A stretch of DNA of 33,607 nucleotides from Priapulus caudatus. Taxonomy: Eukaryota; Priapulida; Priapulimorpha; Priapulimorphida; Priapulidae. Both the position numbers and the translations under genes were made by a program. This document shows positions 19,259 through 29,392 of the stretch, in pieces (position 1 is the stretch's first letter; every line of letters begins with the position of its first letter). The DNA lies in NCBI RefSeq assembly GCF_000485595.1, contig NW_014577297.1:177085-210691 (forward strand), given 5' to 3'. The notes beneath the pieces were generated by a model, which was given only the letters and a program-made list of their open reading frames with translations, was not told where the DNA came from and searched no databases.

Positions 19259-21839
19259 CTATTCTAACTCCTGTATGTGCTCCTTCTTGGCACGTACAAA
19301 CCACTCATTCCATGACCCATCATAGACGGGCACATCCTTTTTGCCCAGTAAGAATGCTGCTAGTGATATAAAGCAGGCTGTGATACCCTGTCCGCATGTA
19401 GCTACTATTGGTTTATTCAGGTCTACGCCTTTAAACTTCAGTATCTAGAACAAAAATAATATATAGATTTTAGCACTGGTATGATAGTGTAGGCAGAGTG
19501 TTGCTAATATATTGTATTTGCAGTATATTCCTAGCAAACAATATAAATTTCAGGTAATTTTTGCTGAAATAATTGTAACATTTTTTTCTAGATACATGGA
19601 AATATTAAGTTACCATTTACTGTCATCTAATATTATACATACCTTTTCTAAATCATCCTCGGAGCGCATTGTCTTGGTAAATGGGTCCATAAAAGCAGCA
19701 TAATGCAAGCTAATAGATCCGGGCACATGTCCAGCCCCAACAGCCTCTGGCAATATAAACCCCATATGCATGCAGTACCATTCATGTGAATGTTAGCAAT
19801 ATATTCAACCATAAACAACTTTGATAAGTGAGTTACATAATTACCCATATGATCCCAATTTAACTTTCAGCTAGAAACACAACCGTGCCTGCATAACAAT
19901 TGACTAAATTTTAAACCTGTACAGTAACAGTGATATATACCTAACCATTGACTATATTATATTATGAAATTGGTTTATTCACAACGTGGAGAAATGTGGA
20001 TTACAATTCAATGACACACCGTCAAGCTGGCAAACAGATTTCATAAAATTACCAAGTTTAAGATCGATAAATCACCTACCACCAGGAACTTGCTCCCATC
20101 CTTCAAATCTGCCCTGACTTCTAGCATCCACCAGCTGTACACTTTTGGACAAACTTCCATCGATCACCAGCTTTTCAATGTCATTGTATGAGCGTACAAG
20201 TTCCGGCCGATACTCTGCTCTGAAGTTGCCACGCTGCACATGGGTAGTGGCACGTGTAAGTGCATTCCCTGCCACACAAAAATAGAATAGCATATGTCAG
20301 CAATTCAGGTTGTATTTAGGTAGAATGTAACTATGCATTATGAACCCTGCTTATTGTAATTTCAATAGATGATACGGATTTATTTTATAGCATTCGTCAC
20401 TATAAATTTGCGTATAGAACTTAACCAAATAGGTGCTAACTGATTTAACTGATTTAACTGACTCAACCCCTCACCAAGGTGTGGGGTGGATAGAAGGGCA
20501 GGAAGACTAGGTCTTGTGTATGCCCCCATCTAAAACAACTTGGCCACCTGTCCTTTGAAAATGTTAATGGACTCTGCATTTACTGCCTCTTTTGTGAGAC
20601 CATTCCAGTGCTCGAGGACCCATACACTAAAAAAGAAATTTCTTACATCCAACCTGGAATGTGGAGTAAACAATTTGAAGTTATGGCCCCTTGTATTATT
20701 GTAATCAGACATGGTGAAAATTTTTGTTGGACCTAATTTCTCCATGACCATGAATTAACTTGAAAGTCTCGATGAGGTCCCCCCTCAATCTCCGTTGTTC
20801 TAATGATATAAGTCCTAATTTTGTTAATCTCTGCTCATATGGAAGGTGGTGAATTTCGGGTATCATTCGTGTAGCCCTTCGCTGTACTTTCTCTAATACA
20901 GATGAGTCTTTTTGAAGATGAGGGTTCCATGCTTGCACAGCATACTCTAGGTGGGGACGCACCAGTGACTTATATAGTTGGAGGATTATTTCCTTGTCTT
21001 TGTAAGATATGTTTCTATATGTGATTCCTAAGACACTATTTGCTTTCTTCGCAGCTGTAGCGCACTGTTTGTGTACACAGGGCTACCAGTGCTACCAGTA
21101 CACAGGGCAGTAGTTAGCAGGAGGGAAGTCCCCCGACAAAAAACGATTACATGGTCAATGGGGAAGTGACCACAGTCAATTGCCCGGCCACAACACAAAA
21201 CGCATGTGGCTTTGCACCCTAGGCAAAATAAACTAGCTACACTCGTGGTACACATATTCATGTCATAACTCATTGATGAATTTCACCTGCTGCCAACCAC
21301 TTTCCTAATCCACCACTTAAAATGGATACTTGGTCATGACCGAACACGCGGAACATCCACCACACTCTTGGCGCATAAAAGAAGCCCTTGTCATGTCTTT
21401 CACATACAACAACATGACTATCGTTGCTCACGCCAAGCTGCTCAACGTAGTCACTAAACAACGCCGGATCGGGAAGCATGTACTTGAGACACAATTCATT
21501 TTTCAGCTCGGAACATGCGCCAACATTAAAGAATGTTGAACCGCCTATGTGTGCTTCATCATACAGCTCTTTTATGCTCAAATTTGGTCCGCATTCTAGT
21601 AGTCGTATCTTCTTATCAGATTCTAAGAGTGACTTTAATTCATTTACAGATAAAAGAGTTTTAGCAGGTTCGGTGGAGGAGGAATAGTATGAGCTTTGAA
21701 TACGAGTCAACGAAAAATAAAGTTTCTGGGTTGCCGGCCGAGTAGTACTGCCGCGGGTACTGTCAAAGGTTTGCTTTAATAATACGCCTACGGCAGCACG
21801 CCCCTTACTAGCATACCGTGCTGAACACCACAGAACCAT
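19259..21839 (-). CDS. MPST: Two-domain sulfurtransferase with CGQGIT loop (mercaptopyruvate type)
   Basis: Rhodanese-superfamily enzyme that moves sulfur through an active-site persulfide. Exons (minus strand): 21287-21839, 20080-20268, 19643-19746, 19444 down to 19259 (TAG). Phases are 1, 1, 0, giving 343 residues. The first ~50 residues are rich in Arg/Lys/Ser/Thr with no acidic residue until STEP, as in a mitochondrial presequence. The inactive N-terminal rhodanese domain spans about 55-180 ([29 protein letters not shown]). The catalytic domain has LVDARSQGRFEG (substrate Arg), GAGHVPGSI, then C299 in ATCGQGITAC and [11 protein letters not shown]-x-G-[VI]-T loops are typical of 3-mercaptopyruvate sulfurtransferase; thiosulfate enzymes have CRKGVT. 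The neighbour at 22376 is a divergent paralogue with CRQGVT. Intron 1 (1018 bp) carries a LINE fragment missing from the paralogue. The activity assignment is inferred from the loop only. Confidence 0.92.
20435..21066 (-). mobile_element. 5'-truncated CR1/L2-type LINE fragment in sulfurtransferase intron 1
   Basis: The minus strand encodes the C-terminal end of a non-LTR reverse transcriptase: AKKANSVLG, RPHLEYAVQAWNPHL, LEKVQRRATRMIPE, LPYEQRLTKLGL, RRLRGDLIETFKLIHG. After a frameshift near 20745 it continues TRGHNFKLFTPHSRLDVRNF and WNGLTKEAVNA. The 3' end is a short tandem of (AGTTAAATC) units at 20435-20463, as in CR1/L2 elements. It is dead: truncated 5' and frame-shifted. It lies in the same orientation as the host gene. 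Confidence 0.85.
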
Positions 21840-22375
21840 ATTATTAAAACTACAACAAGATTATTAAACACTACTCGATAATAGTAGACTATACACGCCT
21901 AAACAGAAATCAACAAATTTGTCAACAAAGTCTCAAGGACATGCGGCAGCGATGTTCCGGGTTTGATAGAGCCAGTGGATGAATGATGAATGATGAATGT
22001 TATTTCTCGTAGTTCTAGATTCTCCCACTACGTGGCGCGCGTGCAAAATGTTGCGAAATGTGCAAAATGTGGCGCGCGTGCAATGACAACTTTGTTCTCT
22101 GATGATATCTATGGAATAACCATGAATGAATAAATAAAAATAATGAATTAAAATTAATTAAATAAATTAAATAATTAATAATTAATTTAACAATAAATAA
22201 TTAATTTAATTAAATAAGTGAATTAAAATAAATAAATTAATAACCACGTGCTCTGCATTCACCTTCAGATCGCGGCTGTCGCACAACATTGTTGAAATAT
22301 TTCAATTATTTTTTTATTTCTGTTTAGGCGTGTATAGTCTACTTTCTCAGTCTACTTTTTCATAATCTTCTTGTA
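21840..22375. promoter_or_regulatory. Divergent intergenic region, putative bidirectional promoter
   Basis: The start codons of the two sulfurtransferase genes are 536 bp apart and face away from each other. The inverted duplication reaches about 70 bp upstream of each ATG: TTTCTGTTTAGGCGTGTATA plus GTCTACT occurs before the plus gene at ~22318-22343 and, reversed, at ~21885-21911. The unique centre holds GTGGCGCGCGTGC repeats (~22030-22080) and an AATTAA/AATAAA-rich tract (~22120-22240). No TATA box was confidently placed. Confidence 0.6.
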
Positions 22376-24383
22376 ATGGTTCTGTGGTGTTCAGCACGGC
22401 ATGCTAGTGGACGTGCTGCTGTAAGCTTATTATTAAAGCAAACCTTTGACAGTAGTAGTACCAGTACTCGGCCGGCATCTAAGAAACTTTATTTTTTGCT
22501 GACTCATAAGTCATACTATTCCTCCTCCACCGAACCTGTTAAAACTCTTTTGTCTCTAAATGAATTAAATTCACTCTTAGAATCCGATAAGAAGATACGA
22601 CTACTAGAATGCGGCCCAAATTTGAGCATCAAAGAGCTGTATGATAAAGCACACATAGGCGGTTCATCATACTTTAGTGTCGGCACATGTGCCGATCTGA
22701 AAAATAAATCTCTCAAATACATGCTTCCCGATCCGGCGTTGTTTAGTGACTACGTTGAGCAGCTTGGCGTGAGCAACGATAGTCATGTTGTTGTATGTGA
22801 AAGAAATGACACAGGCTTCTTTTTTGCGCCAAGAGTGTGGTGGATGTTCCGCGTCTTCGGTCATGACCAAGTATCCATTTTAAGTGGCGGCTTAGGAAAG
22901 TGGTTGGAAGCAGGTGAAATTCATCAATGAATTATAACATGTGTACCAGGAGCGTATACGCGTAGCTAGTTTATTTTGCCTAGTGTGCAAAGCCACATGT
23001 TTTGAATTCTAGGCAATTCCCCATTACCAATGTATAATAGTTTTTGTGGGGGGACTGCCCTCCTGCTAACTACGGCCCTGTTAGCTCTAGTACTACGCGG
23101 GCTATAGTAATAGAGCTACGGCCCTGTGTACTGGTAGTACCTAATGGGTAAAGTTCTATGCAAAATTCTAGCAACAAATCCTATAAAAGACATCAGTATG
23201 ATTGCCTATTGAAATTACACTTATCGAGCAGGGTTAATAATGCATTGTTACATTCTACCTAAATACAACCTGAATTGCTGACATGTGCTATTATATTTTT
23301 GTGTGGCAGGAAACACACTAACTCATGCCACTACCCATGTGCAGCGTGGCAATTTCAAAGCAGCGTATCGGCCGGAACTTGTGCGCTCATACGAAGACAT
23401 TGAAAAGCTGGTGACCGATGGAAGTTTGTCAAAAGGTGTACAGCTGGTGGATGCTAAAAGTCAGGGCAGATTTGAAGGATGGGAGCAAGTTCCTGGTGGT
23501 AGGTGATTTATCGATCTTAAAATTGATAATTGTATGTAATCTCACTGTCAGCTCGATAGTGTGTCATTTAATTGTAGTCCACATTTCTCCACATTGTAAA
23601 TAAACCAGTTTCATAATATAAATAATAATATAATTATGATTAAGTATACATGCATAACAATTTACCGTACAGGTTTGAAATTTAGTCAATTGTTATATGC
23701 ATTCCGGCTTGTGTTTCTAGCTGGAGGTGAACTTGGGATCATCTGAGTAATTATGTAACTCACTTATCAAAGTTGTTTATGGTTGTATAATATATTGCTA
23801 ACATTCACATGAATGGTACTGCATGCATATGGATTTCATATTTCCAGAGGATGCTGGGGCTGGACATGTGCCAGGATCTATAAACTTGCACTATGTTGCT
23901 TTGATGGACCCATTTACCAAGACAATGCGCTCAAAGAATGAGTTAGAGCAGGTATGCCTAATCCTTATGACAGTAGATGGTAACTCAATATTTCTCTGTA
24001 CGTATCTAGAAAATTGTAACCATTATTTTAGCAAAAATTACCAACAGAAATTTATGTTGTTTGCTAGGAATATACTGCAAATACAAATATATGTATTAGC
24101 AACAGTACACTGTTATATGCTCAGTATGCTGTACACTCATACTGGTGCTAAAATCTCTATATTATTTTTGTTCTAGATGCTAAAGTTTAAAGGTGTAGAA
24201 CTGGATAAACCAATAGTAGCTACATGCAGACAGGGTGTCACAGCCTGCTTTATATCACTAGCAGCATTCTTACTGGGCAAAAAGGATGTGCCAGTCTATG
24301 ATGGGTCGTGGAATGAGTGGTTTCCACGTGCTAAAAAGGAGCACATAAATATACCATGGTCCGACGTGGAAAAATCTGACTAG
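22376..24383 (+). CDS. TST: Two-domain sulfurtransferase with CRQGVT loop (thiosulfate/rhodanese type)
   Basis: Paralogue of the 19259-21839 gene with the same four-exon structure: 22376-22913, 23310-23498, 23848-23951, 24177-24383 (phases 1, 1, 0; 345 residues). It has an Arg/Ser-rich N-terminal presequence without early acidic residues (probably mitochondrial), an N-terminal rhodanese-like domain ([29 protein letters not shown]) and a catalytic domain with [22 protein letters not shown]294 in [10 protein letters not shown] and YDGSWNEWF. Arg after the catalytic Cys is the thiosulfate-sulfurtransferase signature (CRKGVT in mammals); here Gln replaces the Lys. Exon 1 differs from the paralogue at only about 16 of ~130 domain positions, with one single-residue indel, and introns are recognisably alike. 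The C-terminus diverges ([13 protein letters not shown] against HIQELE). Thiosulfate preference is inferred from the loop. Confidence 0.93.
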
Positions 24384-25470
24384 AAAATGACTTTCCTGGA
24401 TGTAGACATCAGCAGAACAAATCAATAGAGCAAGAATATTTTGATGTGAAAATGCAAACATATAATTATTTTATGGCTTTTCAGCTCTCAAAAGTGGATC
24501 AAATATAGGCCCCTATCAATCGGTATTTATATTCTTCTGAAAAGATCAAAACCACAGGCTATAGCTACTTTTTGCATATCAGTACAGTCAAGAATGCATG
24601 GTATGGTTCTTAAAATTGTAATGACAAGATTTGTAGATCTACAATTCTGTAACCCTTCTGGCTCTTGATTAGACCAATCAAACTGAATCATGTCATTGCA
24701 AGCACTATATATAGTATCTTACACAAAAGAATTATGCTCAAGAATATAAATACAAATTCACATATGCTAGGGTCAAGAGTACATAATCGCTATTATGTAA
24801 TCTTGCTAGGGTGTAACGATTCGGTGATACATTGGTGAATCGGAATACAGCAGCCTACGATATGATAATCAATATGCAGCATCAGTATCGCGATACAAAC
24901 AATAAAGATGTTAAACGGTGAATACGCCTAAAGACAAGCTAAACTATTTTAATCAAGCACATGTGATACCTTTTAACTTGAATTTTTTCTTCTATTAATT
25001 AATGAACTCCCCCTCACTGGCCCTCAGTATCACGTAAATGTCCTTTGCTGTCGTAGAAACCTGGCTCAATTAATATATGTGGTGCGCTTGTATTGCTGCC
25101 AAAGTTGCCGCTGTGAAGTGTTGTATAATAATAATATAACATTAACAGTTACAGTTGTGAACTAGCTTGTGATGAGTAACTGTTGGGCACTGTAGCAGAT
25201 TTTCTCGACAACATCAAATTATTTATCAGAACAATAAACATAGAATTCTGAAACTACTCTGGTAAAATAAGGCCGAATTAATGATAATCTGTGTACATAT
25301 ATGCATTTGTCTGGTAAGCATCCTGTGGGGGCTGCCATTTTGGTGGAATAGAGCACCGTGATTGGTTAAAGCTTCTATTTTCGCATTGAGCCACGCAGAA
25401 GATTTTAAAATTCCACATTTCAAACGCCCATTACAAACTAATGTGCGAGATTTTTTGGTGATCCCTGATG
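24384..25470. other. Intergenic, no gene seen
   Basis: AT-rich DNA downstream of the CRQGVT gene. GGGTGTAACGATTCGGTGATACATTG at 24810-24835 and the following CAATATGCAGCATCAGTATC look like a transposon end, but I could not find the partner. An AATAAA at 24901 lies about 520 bp past the stop and may or may not be the gene's polyadenylation signal. Confidence 0.4.
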
Positions 25471-25475
25471 TTTTA

Positions 25476-25571
25476 TTATCAGGATATAATCAGAAGTAGA
25501 TAATAGGGAACCCTAGGGTTCCCTATTAGTATTATCAAGAGTAGATTGGTATTATCTACTTCTGATATAAT
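25476..25571. repeat. Inverted repeat centred on a TAGGGAACCCTAGGGTTCCCTA palindrome
   Basis: ATAATCAGAAGTAGATAAT on the left matches the reverse complement ATTATCTACTTCTGATAT on the right. The perfect palindrome lies inside at ~25504-25525. CCCTATTATCTACT(C)CTGATATA recurs at ~33472-33495, so this is the end motif of a dispersed repeat. Confidence 0.65.
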
Positions 25572-25964
25572 GTATTTAACTTATAGTTATACCCAGATTT
25601 AAACTTGGTTCAATGAAGTGTCAAACTGACAAACGAAAGTGAACAATAAATCATTGTTGGCCCATAGCCGAACATGGCAAAGGACGATGCTTCATCTTCA
25701 CTCTTTCTTTCTTCACGCATACTTCATCTTTACCAGTACTGGCAGTGGCACTAGCCATTAGTCTGTAGAGCTAAGGGCCTACATCTTCACCGACGAGGAA
25801 AAGGATTAGGACTGCCATGATTCTGAACATGGAAGCCAAATGGGAATAAATAAAGCTTTTCAGAAGGCTAGTAGTAGGTATTATTGGTATGGGATGGGAT
25901 CTGATCTAACAAACAGTAATAAAGCATGCGATATGAATGTAAAGAAATAGAAAAGATCACGTTG

Positions 25965-26150
25965 GCACGTAGCTCTAGTACCCCGTACCTACTAGCCCCA
26001 CTGATCTCTATAATATAATCATATAATAATATGATTATCTTGATGATTGATGATTGATGATTGATGATTGATGATTGATGATCTCTATAATTATATTATA
26101 GAGATCAGTGACTAGCCCGCGTACGCTAGAGCTAGAGCTAGTTGGCCCGT
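25965..26150. mobile_element. Small inverted-repeat element with internal (TGATTGA)n
   Basis: CACTGATCTCTATAATATA at 26000-26018 is mirrored exactly at 26092-26110; beyond it the arms are imperfect (CTCTAGTACC..., ...GTACGCTAGAG). Between the arms lies a heptamer tandem repeat of TGATTGA at ~26041-26082. MITE-like, with no coding capacity. Confidence 0.65.
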
Positions 26151-26924
26151 GCATTTCGATTGCTGGACCAACTTTGTCGATGTGACACCGGCAGAGTCAG
26201 TAACGCCACCTAGGAGTAGGAGTTATTCTGCAAAGTACTCACCGGCATTATTTCATATTCTTCGCTGTAGGTGGCAGCAGTTCAATCGGTTCGGCGTTCG
26301 AAGGTTCGTAGAATCATAGGCCCCTACCGTAATTTATTTAGATTCTAGATTTGCGGGACAGATAAATATTTTTGTTGACATACCTATTCAGTCGTCTGCG
26401 TAGATTCGTATTGACCGTTCGTTAGGTTACTTGTACAGTAATGTGCATTCGTTCTTTTTATGCAAAATCTTCAATAATCGATTCCGTGGCGTGTCATGTC
26501 ACATGTGTTCGCGACGACACACCCACGGGGCAGGCCTGCGGCAACTGTAGTACGCGTACTACTACTACAGCTACCAGTGTACCACGGCCACGGGCTCAGC
26601 GAGTCGCGGCTAGCCTAATCTAATTATACTGGTTATATCGTACTATACATTTGTGTGTTTACCTGTAATTGCCCAATGATGAAACAGTGCGTACGCGAGC
26701 AGTTTTTTGCACGTACGTACTCACTGACTCCACCCCACAGCATTCAATGATTCATGTCACAGCCTCATTAAAGTCATTTTACAGCATCAATGATTTAGTT
26801 TATGTTTACGTAATTTTGCGTATTAATTTATAACAGAGGACTGATCACAGATCGGTGATCCATCTCGGCCAAGCAAGCTTGCAATTGCAAATGCAAGATG
26901 TGATGTGGCCATAAGGAATGCAGA
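26151..26924 (+). promoter_or_regulatory. Upstream region / probable 5' UTR of the SH2D5-like gene
   Basis: No other gene was found between the inverted repeat and the SH2D5-like ATG at 26925. The segment is CpG-richer around 26500-26610 than its surroundings. I cannot place a transcription start, and an upstream non-coding exon is possible. Confidence 0.35.
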
Positions 26925-29392
26925 ATGTACCTACTCAAGGTGAAGAAAAGGATAAGCGAAAAGGATGAAAAGGCATTTGCTGAAAAAGCTGCAAAGTATC
27001 AGGAGAGAAAACAGGTTAGAGTTTTCATGTAAAATTCGAGACATCATCAATTACCATGTAAATCTATACAAATTATACATTGTGTGCATGCATATAGCTT
27101 ACCAGGTTACCTACTTCTGCGTTTGAAGAGATGTTCCAAATTCTGCTGCTGTCGTTATACCTATCTATATCTATGTAGCTGTCTGTCCGTACGTCCGTCT
27201 GTCTGTCTATCTGTCTGTTTACATATAAGTACGTTGTTCATGACATGTAGTAACATGCACAGAGCTTTGCAATGTTTTCTATTGTTAATGTGCAGGTGCA
27301 AAAGAATGCCGCCGGCAAGAAACATGCGAACGGCTCTAGCTCTCCCCGTACCGTGGCCTACGAAGACCTGCCAGATGGTGCCTTCTTCAGTCGATCTTCA
27401 GAGCCACGCGCCACACCGACGGACACGTCCTGCACGTGGCGCCCCCACGGCGAGGAACGCGTCGCGGGCATCTGCTACGTCGGATCGTTTAGCGTCGTCG
27501 GCGCCGACACGGACACGCGCGCCGACCACGTGCGTCTCCAGATGGCGGAGCTGCAGCGGCAGACAACGTCCGCCGCGCCTGTCACGCTGCTCATCAGCCT
27601 CTCCGGCATCAAGGTGTGCGCGGCGGACAGTGGCGCCCTCGTGATGGCGCACGCGCTGCGGCGCATCTCGTACGCGAGCTGCGACCCGCCGCGGCGGCAG
27701 TTCTCGTTTCTCGCGCGCGAACCCAAGGGTCACTACAACATGCAGTACTGCCACTGCTTCGCGACGCGGTCGCCCGAGCAGGCCGAGACGCTGGACGCCC
27801 TCGTCGGACGCGTGTTCCGCCTCGCCTACTTGCGCCAGGTCAACGGTCAGCTGACGGTGGACCACCGGCCGGACGCGGCCAAGCGGGTCGACAGCGAGGT
27901 GGAGCGGGCCAGCGCCGGGTTTCGCGCCCTGGCACGGCTGGTTGAGGACAGTGAGGGGGCGTCGCCTGTTGCCGGGCACAAGGGGGTGCCGCTCACTGAC
28001 GGAAATGCGAACCACTGCGTCGGCGGCGGTACACACGCGGGGCGCGACACCACGCCCTCGCCGTTCATGGGTGGCAGCGCATGCCACGTGCAGACGTTCC
28101 AGAACGCACGGCCACTGTCGTCGGACGCTGCCGACCGCAAACGCGTGTCGGCCGGCTCGCCTGTCACCAAGGGCAGCCGGCTGTTGGCAACGCACGCGCG
28201 CTCGTTGAGCCTCGACAGCGACCCGTGTGTGCGGACGTCGTCGCGCCGCACAGCGCCGATCCTGTACGCGCGCAGCGCAAGCACGGAAACGCAGCCAGCC
28301 TTCCTCCGTGCCGGCTCGCCCGCATGCATCCCCGCTAGGTCCGGCGCCGACGCCAGGGCGGCGTTTGTCGAATCCCGCTCGCGGTCGGCCGGGGAACAGC
28401 TCCCGGAGCGGTCGGCCCGGGCGACGCAGACCGATGACGTGAGGCGGGCCGCGTCCAGCCGCGACGTGGGCACGCCGGCCAAGTGTGTTGACGCGAGGAG
28501 GAGGAGGATGGACACGGCACAGGGTCGAGGATCCCGGGGGGAGAATTCCGTGGATCGGGTGCATTACGCTGCTGGGCCGAGCAAAGATCGCGAGGCGTCG
28601 TCGGTGCCGCGTCGCCTTGCCCCGCTACCGCCGTCCGACAGCGAACCGGAAAGCGACCATCCCGGCACGGCGGTCAGCAGCTGCTTGATTGGGTACGAGG
28701 AACCGATGGCGACGCGATCCAAGATGGCAGCATCGCCGGCGCACGGGGAGCGGCGAGACAACGAGGCGACTATCGTGCAGACGTACACGGTGACGCGTGA
28801 CGGCTCGACGCCGCTCGTCCAACAGCCGCTGCGCATCCAGCAGGCGCGAGACAACCCGAGCTACCTCCGCGAGACGACGCCGCCGCCGCCGCGCCGCGTC
28901 GAGAGCCTCGCGTCGCCGCCTGTCGACGATGACGACCGGCGACTGCGCGACGCGTGGTGGTTCCAGGCGGGCATCCCGCGCGAGGTCGCGCTCGAGCTGC
29001 TGTCGCGCGAGCCGCTCGGCGCGTTCATCGTGCGCGGCAGCACCACGCGCGCGGGATGCTACGCGCTGTCGGTGCGCGTGCCCCGCGACCACACGGGTTC
29101 CGGCATTGCGCACTACCTCGTGCTGCGCCGCGACGACTGCGGCGGCTACCGCATCCGTGGCTTCCCGAAGGAGTTTCCGTCGCTGACGGCGCTCATCACG
29201 CATCACTCGGTGCTGCAGGAGCTGCTGCCGTGCCCGCTGCTGCTGTCGCGCAGCAACCCGCTCTACATCCACAGCGACAGCGCCGACACGGTCGACTCGG
29301 CCCACAGCGGCGAGTCGTCCGACTACAACCGCTTCGCCGAGTTTCGCCAGATGATGACCGAGCTGAAGGTGAACGGCGAGATCTCGCATTGA
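26925..29392 (+). CDS. SH2D5: SH2D5-like PTB-SH2 adaptor protein, two exons
   Basis: Exons 26925-27014 and 27296-29392 (phase 0; intron GTTAGA...TGCAG) encode 728 residues; human SH2D5 is about 420. Exon 1 is a basic/acidic helix-like stretch (MYLLKVKKRISEKDEKAF). The PTB domain covers about 87-212 (YVGSFSV, VTLLISLSGIKV, MAHALRRISYASC, FSFLAREP, QYCHCFAT, VFRLAYL), and the MAHALRRI block is very close to human SH2D5 as I remember it. About 370 low-complexity, Arg/Ser/Pro/Ala-rich residues follow, probably disordered, with an NPSY motif at 550-553. The tensin-like SH2 domain covers about 584-680 (WWFQAGIPRE, LGAFIVRGS with R610, HYLVLR, FPSLTALI, LLPCPLLL), followed by NPLY at 684-687. There is no enzyme domain, so it is a cytosolic signalling scaffold. 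Human SH2D5 binds the BCR RacGAP; whether this one does is unknown. Shc (PTB-CH1-SH2) is the alternative, but sequence favours SH2D5. The exon is strikingly GC-rich, which opens long shadow frames on both strands. Confidence 0.9.

Noticed and set aside
19500-19700. Small plus-strand frame within the minus-strand sulfurtransferase introns
   Set aside because: It overlaps exon 3 of the minus-strand gene and has no family resemblance.
19259-24383. Sulfurtransferase pair as an assembly artefact of one gene or two alleles
   Set aside because: The copies differ at many residues, in indels, in C-terminal ends, in a LINE insertion and in the unique central spacer, which is too much for a simple fold-back error.
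27398-28564. 388-residue minus-strand open frame opposite the SH2D5-like gene (and a 307-residue one at 28625-29548)
   Set aside because: The opposite strand encodes clear PTB and SH2 domains. The minus frames are Arg/Ala-rich with no recognisable domain and exist because GC-rich sequence lacks stops.
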